From assembly GCA_949358305.1 (NCBI GenBank), contig OX442316.1:16430001-16494000 (forward strand): a stretch of 64,000 nucleotides of DNA, written 5' to 3'. Below the pieces are notes generated by a model, which saw nothing but the letters and a program-made list of their open reading frames with translations, made no database searches and had not been told where the DNA came from. The translations under genes were made by a program, and so were the position numbers. Below, piece after piece: positions 1 to 9,091 of the stretch (positions are counted from its first letter, which is position 1; each line of letters starts with the position of its first letter). The DNA comes from Strigamia acuminata (taxonomy: Eukaryota > Arthropoda > Chilopoda > Geophilomorpha > Linotaeniidae).

Positions 1-106
1 TTTGACGTGGCGTATAAATTCATTCCAATGCGTAGGTAGTGTATACGCAAATTTCCTTCTTATTTTATTAATATTTACATTTTTTAATTTTTTATTCTTG
101 TTTCAG

Positions 107-221
107 AAATGGTGAACCGAGCGAAGTTGCATCATTAATTGCTTTTTTGTGTTCGGATGATGCGTCGTACATAACAGGGGAAAACTACGTGGTTGCTGGA
201 GGAGTGCACTCTCGGCTTTGA
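107..221 (+). CDS. DHRS4-like short-chain dehydrogenase/reductase, last exon only
   Basis: The exon starts after a polypyrimidine tract and tttcag at 101-106 and runs to TGA at 219-221; the rest of the gene lies left of the window. The residues ([20 protein letters not shown], then [11 protein letters not shown]) match the C-terminal part of SDR-family reductases, where the ITG-x5-GG segment closes the fold near the cofactor and substrate pocket. The protein ends in Ser-Arg-Leu, a type-1 peroxisomal targeting signal, as in DHRS4 (peroxisomal NADP-dependent retinal/carbonyl reductase). Family membership is clear; the DHRS4 assignment rests on the SRL end and this short stretch. Confidence 0.85.
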
Positions 222-289
222 TTTATAATTCAATTGCAATTTAAAAAATATACACAAATATATACTTTATTCTATAGAATATTTTAACG

Positions 290-715
290 TATACTTGAGT
301 TGCACTCAAAAAGGCACCTCACAATGTGTACTCCCATTGGTCGAGCCAGTTCACTACTAACTCCAGACTGTATACTACTACTAGAAGTAGTTTTGTTTTT
401 TATTTATTGTTGTGATTGTTATGACTAATTTAGTTTATGTTATTTTGATTTTATTTAATAAAAAATGTTATTTCCATCATTAAAATAAAGTTTCACAAAT
501 TAAAAAATGTCAAACTCATGTTTGTTGTGTTTATTGCTTACACCGTCTGGAAGTTTGAATTTTAGGCCGTTGCCTAGGCAATCGATTACAATGTCTGTAC
601 ATTGTAATGTAATTCTGGTGTTTGGGTCTACTTTTCCGGATCACTACACCAGTAAACTTGCTCGACCAATGGGAGTACACATTGTGAGGTGCCTTTTTGA
701 GTGCAACTGGAGTAT
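290..715. mobile_element. MITE-like element with about 50-bp terminal inverted repeats
   Basis: The stretch 299-344 is the exact reverse complement of 661-706 (a 46-bp inverted repeat containing caaaaaggcacctcac), and weaker pairing extends to about 290 and 715. The interior has no convincing coding. This fits a non-autonomous DNA transposon; I could not define a target duplication with certainty. Confidence 0.6.
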
Positions 716-725
716 AGATATACAT

Positions 726-1101
726 TCCGTATTATATTACCCCGCTTTAAGCCGCATGCCGGTAAAGTGCGAGGTTTACTGGCATGCCAGTGTAAGTGAG
801 TAAGTTTTTTTTCAATCAGAATTTAGCCAAAACAAGCATAAAAAGCATTTTTACATGTGCAAAATGTAGGAAATTGGCCTAAGTTTCTATAATTTTTTCC
901 AAATTTTGGTAATAATCTTCAGAACATCAAGAAAACTCAAATTTCAGGCCCAAATTCCAACATAATTATTCATCCGGGCTCTTTTAAATAAAAAAAACTA
1001 ATATAAAAAACAGGCAAACCGGTATAAACTGTTTGACTGTAATTCCAAAAACCTGGTAAACCCATGTTCAGCGGCATGCGGCTTAAAGCCGGGTAATACG
1101 G
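726..1101. mobile_element. Second inverted-repeat (foldback) element
   Basis: The left end (726-760, ccgtattatattacccc then gctttaagccgcatgccg) is matched in inverted orientation by 1069-1101 (cggcatgcggcttaaag then ccgggtaatacgg). Further inward both arms carry an imperfectly inverted ggtttac block. The interior is AT-rich and non-coding. It abuts the previous element. Confidence 0.5.
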
Positions 1102-1224
1102 TATTTCGTATTTGCAGATGCGATTATTCCGTCCAAATAGGTATATAACGTTTACCTTACAATAAATAAAATTAATCAAATAAATAGCCCCGACCCATTC
1201 TTTTTATTATTAAAATTTTTGTAT

Positions 1225-1410
1225 TAAATTACTTCTTGGTCAGTCTGTCTTCGTCTTGGTTGTGAGCAAAGGCTTCGAGAGCTTCGAGTACGTTTAGAGT
1301 GAGAAAACGAACAGACATCAATAGGTCTCAACCAATCACAGCGCGTCATGAAAATAATACGTTCAAGTCGGACGTGAACGTAGCCACTGCCTATTTAGTA
1401 ACCATCTAAT
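1225..1410 (-). pseudogene. Decayed fragments of peptide-array genes (propeptide exon relic A1 plus a B-type start-codon relic)
   Basis: On the minus strand 1303-1232 reads as a mutated copy of the A-type propeptide exon: the VLEALEAFAHNQDEDRLTKK-like core is visible, but the LSLDEL part is altered, the tandem DNQYDEQDNKLNQDE block is missing and there is no acceptor. At about 1405-1388 an ATGGTTACTAAA block identical to the start of B-type signal exons runs straight into a stop. These are the left-most remains of the array. Confidence 0.55.
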
Positions 1411-1767
1411 CATCTTCTTACATGAAAAACAAAAAACAAATAATAAGTTGTGATTTACACTTGAAAACTGTTCTATACTTAAGTATACTTTTATTTCTTG
1501 TTGCGTTATAGCATAATGAATGTACGAGATGTCAAAACTATTCAATTTCCTAGTTGAATGCCTGCTTGCTAGCAATGATTTACGCCTAACTAGGCCTAAC
1601 CTAACATTGGAATTTCAGTTCAAGTTGAGAATTGATAAATGCCGCCCTCTGTCTATAATTCCATCCAACTGTATTTTATCTTTAAATAAAATTTACAATA
1701 TTTTGTCGTTTGTTGATTAGCATATTTTATTTAAATTGGTACAGATTGTATTCAAATTTTATATTTA

Positions 1768-2026
1768 TTAACGATTGCAGAAGCGACTACTCGGTCGAAA
1801 TGTACACAAAATGTTTCGATACTTTTGTTTCCCTGAAAATAAAATAAAACATTAAAATTTAAATGAGGGCGTTTTAAAAAATGATGACTAAATTTTGTGT
1901 TCAATTTACTTCTGGTCAGTTCGTCTTCGTCTTGGTTCAACTTATTGTCTTGTTCGTCGTATTGGTTGTCAGCAAAGGCTTCGAGAGCTTCGAGTTCATC
2001 CAGACTGAGCATCTCGTCTCCATTCC
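1768..2026 (-). CDS. Hairpin-peptide precursor A2, exons 2-3 (own signal exon degenerate)
   Basis: Exon 2 is 2026-1910 (117 nt, acidic propeptide with LSLDELEALEAFADNQ and LNQDEDELTR). Exon 3 is 1832-1768. Splicing at CCAGAA/GTAAAT and TTTTCAG/GGAAAC keeps phase 1 and gives a 21-residue basic tail with two cysteines (ILCTFRPSSRFCNR core), the same plan as A3-A6. The usual R-S-K-R furin site is changed to R-R-K-Q. The expected signal exon at 2060-2140 is recognisable but carries frame-breaking changes next to a minisatellite. The copy is therefore either dying or served by the upstream exons of B0 (2842-2527), which are phase-compatible. A conserved 3' flank with AATAAAATATGCTAATC (1731-1715) follows. 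Confidence 0.55.
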
Positions 2027-2200
2027 CTAAATACAATGTTTCATTATACAACACTCAGAAGACCCATTTGCAAATATTTAAAACTGACTCAAATAAGTGC
2101 ATTGACTAGGATGTTAACTAACATAACAGTGTGCTTGGCGGACACAAGTTTCTGGACAAACGGCACACATTTTTCGAACTGCTTTTCAACAAACTTGTGT

Positions 2201-2424
2201 AAAAATGCATTTTTTGGTCCGAAAATACATTTTTTGGCCCAAAAATGCATTTTTTTGAATGCAAATTGCATTTTTCTGGCCTGATAATGCATTTTTTGGA
2301 TCTGAAAATGCATTTTTTGGATTTAAAAATGCATTTTTTGGATCTGAAAATGCATTTTTTGGATCTGAAAATGCATTTTTTGGATCTGAAAATGCATTTT
2401 TTGGATCTGAAAATGCATTCTTTG
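2201..2424. repeat. 21-bp minisatellite (aaaatgcattttttggatctg)
   Basis: About ten tandem units of 21 bp; the right six or so are nearly perfect and the left ones diverged. Each unit contains the palindrome aaaatgcatttt and a T-tract. Because 21 is a multiple of three, all frames of both strands stay open and give meaningless heptad proteins. It sits exactly where the signal exon of A2 should be intact. Confidence 0.85.
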
Positions 2425-2526
2425 TATTATACATGGCCAGAAACACATGGGCGCAGCAGAATACCCTACGAACGGACCTGGCACCACAAACAGACTAAGG
2501 AAATTATTATCATTGTTACACAATAC

Positions 2527-2842
2527 CTCGCGCTCGACCTTCATTCTTGTCGTTAATCGTGAAAGAAATACTTCGTCCTTTGCTGGTGTTACTATTGTTG
2601 TTGTTGACCGGTTTCTCATCTTGGTTAGTACCAACATTCTCAAAGATCCCAGAGTCCTGCAGGTCGTTCAATGCAATCATCTCATTTTCATTTGCTTAAA
2701 AGAAATAATTGGTTTTTTTTTTTTTTTACTAAATGATCATAATTAATAAAAAGATTAATTTTTTCTTGCTCTTACCCATTGGAAAACATGTTACCAAGTG
2801 TACACTGACAAGAAGTGTGATAAACACTCCGGAAATAATCAT
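2527..2842 (-). CDS. Peptide precursor B0, signal and propeptide exons without their own mature exon
   Basis: Exon 1 is 2842-2776: a 22-residue signal peptide (MIISGVFITLLVSVHLVTCF) ending at a GTAAGA donor in phase 1. Exon 2 is 2694-2527, starting ANENEMIALND as in B-type genes. The rest is divergent: it holds one NQDE block, an Asn/Ser-rich stretch (NNNNSNTSKGRS) and ends in GRAR before the GTATTG donor. No two-cysteine exon lies between here and A2. The phase-1 junction would splice correctly onto A2 exon 2, giving a chimeric gene with two propeptides. Whether it is expressed cannot be seen from the sequence. Confidence 0.5.
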
Positions 2843-3139
2843 CTAAATGGAGGAAATCAATGTTGAATTTGTGGTTATAATGTTTAGATTGGAATTTACA
2901 CTACGGTATACCTTATTTTCTGAACTTTTGCTGGAACTGCGACTTGACACAATAATAGATAGACAATAAACCAAAATGATAAAACTTCCTTTTTATTCAA
3001 CCCATAAACTTCCCCTGTTTATGTTTTGTCTTCTGTGAAAAAGGGAATGATGAATTTCTGTTTTAAATAGTTTTTAAAAACATAACAGGAACTGTTTTGT
3101 TTATGAGTAAAGATGAGTTAAGTGACAATTGACAAATCA
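2843..3139. other. Spacer upstream of B0
   Basis: AT-rich spacer with no convincing gene, tandem repeat or retroelement. It should contain the B0 promoter, but I see no copy of the conserved array boxes. Confidence 0.4.
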
Positions 3140-3341
3140 ACATCAACATCCTGCAATAGGATGATAATAACATCAGCTTGGTTGCTGGCGTCATTCAGGG
3201 CAGTCATTTTATTTATATTGGCTAAATATGTTAAAATGATGTACAATCATGGGGATTGAGTTATCTATAGAATTATTATCTCCCGATGGCACGAAATGCA
3301 GAGTTAAGAAAATCACGCACAGCGTTATTAGTAACCATCAT
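3140..3341 (-). pseudogene. B-type peptide gene pseudogene (B1 relative)
   Basis: The sequence aligns with exons 1 and 2 of B1. Exon 1 (ATG at 3341-3339) has a frame-breaking indel near its start, which reads into TAA codons. The donor GTTACT of B1 is mutated to ATAACT. The exon 2 remnant holds MTALNDASNQADV but then stops matching, and exon 3 is absent. Its 5' flank (3342-3530) repeats the B1 5' flank (6264-6410). Confidence 0.75.
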
Positions 3342-3750
3342 CTTCTTGCATGAAAAAACAAAAAACAAAATAATAAGTTGTGATTTACACTTATGAAAAC
3401 TGTTCTATACCTAAATACACCTTTATTTCTTTTTGTGTTACAGCATAAACGTGTTTGGTAACCTGTTTACAAGTATATACTTCTGTAAACATGTTTTTGG
3501 TGTAACTAGTTATACTTAATGAGTTCTTGGTTGAATGCCTGCTTGCTAGCAATGATTTACGCATAATTAGGCCTAACCTAACATTGGAATTTCAATTCAT
3601 GTTGAGAATTGATAAATGCCGCGTGCCGCCCTCTGCATATAATTTATCCAACCGTATTTTATCTTTTAATAAAATTCACAACATTTTCTCGTTTGTCGAT
3701 TAGCATATTTTATTTAAATTGTTACGGACTGTATACATATTTCATAATCA

Positions 3751-4147
3751 TTAACGTTTGCATAAGTGACTGTTCGGATGATAATAACACCAAATACCTC
3801 GATACTTTCGTTTACCTGAAAATAAAATAAAACATTAAAATTTAAATAAGGGCGTTTTAAAAAATGATGACTAAATTTTGTGTTCAATTTACTTCTGGTC
3901 AGTCCGTCTTCGTCCTGGTTCAACTTATTGTCTTGTTCGTCGTATTGGTTGTCAGCAAAGGCTTCGAGAGCTTCGAGTTCATCCAGACTGAGCATCTCGT
4001 GTTCATTCCCTAAATGCAATGTTTCGTTATACAACACTCAAAAGACACATTTGCAAATATTGAAAACTAACCCATCGAAATGCATTGGCTCAATGTTACC
4101 AAACACAAAGTCACGAGAGCAATGCACAATATATTTGAACACTTCAT
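3751..4147 (-). CDS. Two-cysteine hairpin peptide precursor A3 (antimicrobial-peptide-like)
   Basis: Three exons: 4147-4072, 4009-3893 and 3815-3751, with GT-AG introns in phase 1, giving 85 residues. Residues 1-25 are a signal peptide (MKCSNILCIALVTLCLVTLS, then QC). The middle about 39 residues are strongly acidic (LSLDELEALEAFADNQ, NQDEDGLTR). The exon 2/3 junction creates R-S-K-R, a furin-type site, releasing an 18-residue basic peptide KYRGIWCYYHPNSHLCKR with C-x8-C. This signal/acidic pro/cationic hairpin layout is typical of arthropod antimicrobial peptides; the resemblance to thanatin-like hairpins is structural only and membership is not proven. AATAAAATATGCTAATC follows at 3714-3698. 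Confidence 0.8.
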
Positions 4148-4195
4148 CTTGCAATGAAATTACAGTGCAACTGTAAACAAAGTGACCACAGTTTT

Positions 4196-4270
4196 GTTTT
4201 ATATATGTATCCGGTTAAAACAAATTTCTAGAAAATGAATGAAGGCTTGCCCGACGGGAAATTGTCATTT
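4196..4270 (-). promoter_or_regulatory. A3 promoter: TATA box and conserved A-box
   Basis: Minus-strand TATATAAAAC at 4205-4196 lies about 50 bp before the ATG. The A-box at 4270-4255 (AAATGACAATTTCCCG; plus strand cgggaaattgtcattt) recurs at 103-108 bp before the ATG of A4, A5 and A6. Functional role is inferred from conservation and spacing. Confidence 0.5.
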
Positions 4271-4633
4271 AAAAATAAAGAAAGAAAGAAAACTGGAAGA
4301 TTCATGGAATGTGGGTTGAAAAATAGACAAAAGTGTAATTTATCCAAGCTTAGTCTCACCGAAGATGATGTGTAAATGTGTCCTTACACTCTACAGCAGC
4401 AGATAAACTAAAGAAATGCAAATCTGTCGTTTACTCAGATATTCCCAGCACAACAAATTAAAGAAAAACACAAAAACAAAATTGATTTTGTCGAATTAGT
4501 TTAATTCTGTTTTAATATTTAGTTATTTAGGGCTCAAATAAAAGCACAGCATTCAGTAAAGTTAAAGCAAATTTATTAGACATTTTTCATTACAAATTAC
4601 ACTTTTTGATTCAAGAAATGGCTCGTTTTAGTG

Positions 4634-4731
4634 TTATTTTCCACAAAAGCGACCACCCCAAGAACACCCCGGTCTCGGCCGAGGAAAACCCGGTCTCGGC
4701 CAAGTCGGAGGACGTCTTATCATCCTCTTAT
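4634..4731 (-). CDS. Orphan terminal exon for a proline/arginine-rich peptide
   Basis: After an ACAG acceptor (4735-4732), 32 phase-1 codons encode D/N-K-R then MIRRPPTWPRPGFPRPRP and a C-terminal loop CSWGGRFC-GK, ending in TAA. Pro-Arg-rich peptides with a C-terminal Cys loop are a known antimicrobial style in arthropods. The 3' flank is almost the same as that of B2 (6880-6975), so this is a relative of B2 exon 3. Its own exons 1-2 are missing: the sequence upstream switches to A-type 3' flank. A4 (5406-5147) lies just upstream in the right orientation and phase, so it could be an alternative last exon of A4, or a relic. Confidence 0.55.
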
Positions 4732-5003
4732 CTGTGAAAGCAAAAACACAATTGTCGATTAGCATATTCTATTTAAATTGGTACGGACTAGTATGTTTTA
4801 AAACTTGTAAGTTTTAAAATAATGCTTGAATGGGAAATGAGAGGACTTTATTTGCATGAGGTGGACATTAAAGTAATTGTTTATTCAAAGGTACATTAGG
4901 GGGCGCTGTAATAGCAGCGTCACAAAATAACAGGTAGTATTAATAACACAATGTTAAGCAGGGAAACGAACACCGTACGAACTGTGTACATATCTCATGT
5001 TCA

Positions 5004-5406
5004 TTAACGATTGCAGAAGCGACTAGTCGGTCGAAATTTACACCAAATACTTTTTATTCCGCGTTTACCTGAAAATAAAATAAAACATTAAAATTTAAAT
5101 AAGGGCGGTTTAAAAAATTTATGACTAAATTTTGTGTTGAATTTACTTCTGGTCAGTCCGTCTTCGTCCTGGTTCAACTTATTGTCTTGTTCGTCGTATT
5201 GGTTGTCAGCAAAGGCTTCGAGAGCTTCGAGTTCATCCAGACTGAGCATCTCGTCTTCATTCCCTAAATAAATTGACATTTCGTTATATAACACTCAAAT
5301 TGACCATACTTATAAATATTTAAAACTAACCCTTCGAAATGCATTGGCTCAATGTTACCAAACACAAAGTCACGAGAGCAATGCACAGTATATTTGAACA
5401 CTTCAT
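5004..5406 (-). CDS. Two-cysteine hairpin peptide precursor A4
   Basis: Exons 5406-5331, 5263-5147 and 5068-5004 give 85 residues with all splice sites intact. The signal peptide differs from A3 by very little (ends QCISK). The propeptide is the LSLDELEALEAFADNQ type with NQDEDGLTR. The furin-type site R-S-K-R is followed by the mature hairpin GIKSIWCKFRPTSRFCNR (18 residues, C-x8-C, strongly basic). This is one of the cleanest copies. The orphan Pro-rich exon at 4731-4634 lies 270 bp downstream and is phase-compatible. Confidence 0.8.
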
Positions 5407-5511
5407 CTTGCAATGAAGTTGCAGTGCAACTGTAAACAAAATGACAACAGTTGCGTCTTATATGTATCTGGTTAAGACAAAATTCTAGAAAATGAATAAA
5501 GGTTTGCCCGA

Positions 5512-5527
5512 CGGGAAATTGTCATTT
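5512..5527 (-). promoter_or_regulatory. A-box of A4
   Basis: The plus-strand cgggaaattgtcattt lies 106 bp before the A4 ATG, the same block and spacing as in A3. A TATA-like CATATAAG follows on the minus strand at about 5464-5457. Confidence 0.4.
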
Positions 5528-5784
5528 AAAAAGAAAGAAAGAAAGAAAACAGGAAGATTCACGGGATATGCGTTGAAAAATAGACAAAAGTGTAATTTAT
5601 CCAAGCTATATCTCACCGAAGATGATGTATAAATGTATACTTACACCTTTACACCAGCAGATAAACTAAAGGAATGCAAATTTGCAAATAATTGTAGACA
5701 ACCAATACGAACACAATTTCAGTGGAGTTTGAGGGAACTTTTATTTAACATCTAACATCTACAGTATTTATTATCACGTATTTA

Positions 5785-6263
5785 TTATCCACAAATAAAA
5801 GTATTCGGTTTAAAAGAACAAAAAAGCCGTCTTCCCATTTTCACTCCTTTCCACACGAATCTCACCACTTTGAAAACCATTTTGGGAATGGCCAATAACC
5901 CACGCTTGTCTGTAAAAACAAATGCACGGAAAAGGAGAATAGAAAACGAAAGTAATAAACAATAATTTTACTATTTAATTTACCTCGCATTTGATCAGTT
6001 TCGTGCTCGTTGGTTTCCATCAACGGTGGAAATACTTCTTGGTCGCTCGTGGTTTCGGAATCCTTCAATGGGTTGATGATGACATCAGCTTGGTTGCTGG
6101 CATCGTTCAGGCCAGTCATCTCATTTTTACTGGCTAAATAATTGTAAAATATGTTAAAATATGTACAATCATGCACCAGGATTGAGTAACCTATAGAGAA
6201 ATTATCGCCCAGTGATACGAATTGCAGAGTTAAGAAAATCACGCACAGCATTTTAGTTACCAT
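5785..6263 (-). CDS. Amphipathic-helix plus hairpin peptide precursor B1
   Basis: Exons 6263-6191, 6133-5984 and 5909-5785 give 115 residues. The signal peptide is MVTKMLCVIFLTLQFVSLGD-like. The acidic propeptide contains NQADVIINPL and SDQEVFPPLM blocks and ends HETDQMR. The junction gives R-D-K-R. The predicted mature part (38 residues) begins GLLAIPKMVFKVVRFVWKGV, which has helix-like spacing of hydrophobic and Lys/Arg residues, and ends in RRLFCSFKPNTFICG, the C-x8-C hairpin with a final Gly that could be amidated. The ATG chosen aligns with other B copies; an in-frame upstream ATG exists but is not conserved. Confidence 0.78.
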
Positions 6264-6390
6264 CTTTGTCATCTTATTACACAAGAAAACAAGACGAGAG
6301 TTGTAATTTACACATGAAAGCTATTCTATACTTTAGTTTACCTTTATTTCTTGTACAATGAATGTAACAGCAGACTGCCGAGATGTCAAT

Positions 6391-6403
6391 AGACTGTCAT
6401 TCC
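6391..6403 (-). promoter_or_regulatory. B-box of B1
   Basis: The plus-strand agactgtcattcc (minus GGAATGACAGTCT) lies about 128 bp before the ATG and matches the box found before all B-type copies. Confidence 0.4.
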
Positions 6404-6971
6404 TCGTAATGAAACAAGCCTAAGAAATTTTACGAAAAATACGGCGTATAAAAAGAAAAACAAAAACAGGAATCTTTTTAAAAAAAATATTAGCTATAAA
6501 AATTAAATAAAGTAAATAAATTCGCAATGTTGTCGTTGGTTGATTAGCATATTTTATTTTGTTACACAACGCTTAAAAGACCATTTTGTAATATTTGAAA
6601 ATAACGAAAGCAAGAAAGAAAACAGAATGATTTATGAGAATGGGTTGAAAAATAGACAAAGTTAGGTGTATTCTACCCAAGCTTAGTTTCACCGAAGATG
6701 GTGTGTAAATGTGTCCTTAATACACACCAGCAGATAAACTAAAGAAATGCAAATCTGCCGTTTACTGATTACTCAGATATTCCCAGCACAACAAAGTCAA
6801 GAAATACACAAAAACAAAATTGATTTTCTCGAATTTGTTTATTTCTGTTTTAATTTTTAGTTATTTAGGGCTCAAATAAAAGCGTAGCATTCAGTTCAGT
6901 TGAAGCAAATTTATTAGACATTTTTCATTACAAATTACACTTTTTGATTCAAGAAATGGCTCGTTTTGCTG
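6404..6971. other. Spacer with remnants of a lost A-type copy
   Basis: At 6540-6557 the conserved A-type 3' flank (gattagcatattttatt) appears without a gene. About 6560-6900 repeats 5' flank sequences seen near 4260-4560. 6880-6971 repeats the flank of the orphan Pro-rich exon. I see no open gene, so an A-type copy was probably deleted here. Confidence 0.5.
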
Positions 6972-7448
6972 TTATTTTCCACACCAGCGACCACTGCGAC
7001 CACTGCAACCTGGTCTCGGCCAAGTAGAACCCGGTCTCGGCCAAGTAGAACCCGGGCTAGACCAAGGTCTTTTCATCCTCTTATCTGTAAAAGCAAGAAC
7101 ACAATTGTAACAAAATTTAAAACTAGGTAATATTGTGTATTAGTTTGCCTCTCATTTGCCCAGTTTCATCCTGATTCGTTATCGGTAAAATAACTTCATC
7201 TTGATTGCCGGCAGATTCAAGATTAGTCAACGGTATGATGACATCGTCTTGGTTGTTAGCGTCAAACTCTGTTTCGTCATTCAGGGCAGACAACCCATTT
7301 TTGACGGCTGAATAATTTTAAAAATACATTAAAGTAATGAATTATGTCACGGATCGTGCATAATTGACCTACCAAATGAACAACTGGGGCCAAATGAAAC
7401 CAAACTCACACTTACAAGAAAAACACTCATCAATTTAGTAACCATCAT
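6972..7448 (-). CDS. Proline/tryptophan-rich peptide precursor B2
   Basis: Exons 7448-7373, 7307-7149 and 7084-6972 give 115 residues. The signal peptide is MMVTKLMSVFLVSVSLVSFG. The propeptide carries the B-type repeats NNQDDVIIPLTNLESAGNQD and ends TGQMR. The junction gives R-D-K-R. The mature part starts MKRPWSSPGSTWPRP, repeats GSTWPRPG and ends CSGRSGRWCGK (C-x7-C). This is a Pro-rich peptide on a B-type scaffold, whereas its near-identical neighbour B3 carries a hairpin peptide. Intron 2 would use a GC donor (AGAG/GCAAAC) where other copies have GT, which is rare but functional in animals; otherwise the copy may be damaged. Confidence 0.68.
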
Positions 7449-7536
7449 CTTAACCTATGTATACAAAGAAATAATCAAATGTGATTAGTGCTGTATTCTA
7501 TGCAGCATATCAATAACACTTTTGTGTTTTTACAGT

Positions 7537-7565
7537 GTTATTTATGTTGGAATGACTGTCATTCC
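7537..7565 (-). promoter_or_regulatory. B2 promoter: palindromic B-box and TATA-like element
   Basis: ggaatgactgtcattcc at 7549-7565 is a palindrome apart from its centre base. On the minus strand CATAAATAAC follows a few bases downstream. The box lies about 100 bp before the ATG. Confidence 0.45.
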
Positions 7566-8078
7566 CTTAAACACCGGCCCTTCATGAGAAAACTAAGGCG
7601 GAGCAAAAGGAAATCTTTTAAATCTTAAAAAACAAAAATCTAGTTTAAAGAAAAATAATTGTAAACAACCAAAAAGTCCGAATTTCAATAGAGTGCAAAT
7701 TATTGTTTTTAATCCTCACTGAAATCTAAATTTGATATCAAAGATACGACCGTTGACCAGACAAATGATCATTCAATTCTTTTGTCGTGGTTGTTAAGGT
7801 GGCAAACCGAATTGCGAGTAAATCATTCTAATTATACACATTTATTCGGTATATTTACTTGTATCAACATGTTTTAGGTATAATATGTTGTAACTAATAA
7901 GTTCTGCTTGTTTTAATGGGCGGGAACATCACCAACTCAAGTTGAGAATTTATAACTCTACCGCCCTCTGTATTTACTTTATCCGACTTTAATCGTCTAT
8001 AAAAAAAATAAATTCGCAACATTTTGTCGTTTATCGATTAGCATATTTTATTTCGATTGGTACAGATTGTATTCTTAT
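7566..8078. other. Spacer between B2 and A5
   Basis: Nearly identical to 9640-10173 between B3 and A6, which marks a block duplication. It ends with the conserved A-type 3' flank gattagcatattttatt (8037-8053). No gene is seen. Confidence 0.5.
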
Positions 8079-8520
8079 TCATCCAAGGTTACACACGCGA
8101 CTGTTTGGTCTGAATTGACACCAAATTTGTCCTCCACGTATGGCAGCATCGCCAACTCGTCTCCCGGTTTCTCGCCAACCACCACGCTTATCTGGAAATA
8201 AAATAAAACATCAAAATTTAAAGGGTTAAAAAATTAAGACTAAATTTTGTGTTCAATTTACTTCTGGTCAGTCCGTCTTCGTCTTGGTTGAACTTATTGT
8301 CTTGTTCGTCGTATTGGTTGTCAGCAAAGGCTTCCAGAGCTTCGAGTTCATCCAGACTGAGCATCTCGTCTTCATTCCCTAAATAAATTGACATTTCGTT
8401 ATACAACACTCAAAAGACCATACTTATAAATATTTAAAACCAACCCTTCGAAATGCATTGGCTGAATGTTACCAAACACAAAGTCACGAGAGCAATGCAC
8501 AATAAATTTGAATACATCAT
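8079..8520 (-). CDS. Extended hairpin peptide precursor A5
   Basis: Exons 8520-8445, 8378-8262 and 8191-8079 give 101 residues. The signal peptide starts MMYSNLLCIALVTLCLVTFS and the propeptide is the A type. The junction gives R-N-K-R. The mature part is longer than in A3/A4 (34 residues): a Gly/Arg-rich lead (GGWRETGRRVGDAAIRGG) is followed by the hairpin QIWCQFRPNSRVCNLG, with a C-terminal Gly suited to amidation. The lead resembles A6 and the B-type hairpin genes, so A- and B-type propeptides carry related mature exons. Confidence 0.78.
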
Positions 8521-8622
8521 CTTGCAATGAAATTGCAGCGTAACTGTAAACAAGGTGACAACAGTTGTGTCCTTTATGTATCTGTTTGAGACAAAATTCT
8601 AGAAAGAAAAAGGTTTGTCCGA

Positions 8623-8638
8623 CAGGAAATTGTCATTT
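8623..8638 (-). promoter_or_regulatory. A-box of A5
   Basis: caggaaattgtcattt lies 103 bp before the ATG, a one-base variant of the A3/A4 box. Confidence 0.4.
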
Positions 8639-9091
8639 AAAAATGAAAAATAAAGAAAACAGGAAAGATTTTATGGGATGGGGTAAAAAGCAGACAAAAA
8701 TAAAACCAATAAACATCCTATTTTTGTAAAATAACAATATTTACACAGTTTAAAACCCAGAAAAGAATATTAAATTAAGGTCCTGCGGTGCTGCCAAACT
8801 TTGCAGTGCAGAAAAGCGTGCATTATTGTATTAGCAGATACAAAACATACTGCTCAGAGTTTTATACTTTGAAAAATTCGTTTTATTGTATTTACAAAGT
8901 TCTATTCACGTTACATCAAGCAAAGCCCCAATACTGTATGTGTGTAAATGTAATCTTGGACGTTTAAAAACACAAAAAAATAAAATAAACAATTCAATAA
9001 AGCACAACTTTATTCATCATTTGAAATTATATAATTCAATTAATATGCGTCGTTTGGTATTTGTGGTATCTCGACATAACCCTAAAAGTAT
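8639..9091. other. Spacer between A5 and B3
   Basis: AT-rich and largely shared with 10733-10807 plus 11044-11340 upstream of A6, where an extra transposon-like insert interrupts it. No gene is seen. Confidence 0.45.

Noticed and set aside
507-803. Open frame across the first MITE
   Set aside because: It spans the inverted repeat and the junction of two transposable elements and has no protein-like features.
2186-2446. Long open frames over the 21-bp minisatellites (also 57041-57543 and 60148-60698)
   Set aside because: A repeat period divisible by three keeps all frames open. The products are monotonous 7-residue repeats present on both strands.
3751-4147. Calling the hairpin peptides thanatins
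   Set aside because: Cysteine spacing (eight residues here) and propeptide differ from what I know of that family. Only the general two-cysteine hairpin plan is shared.
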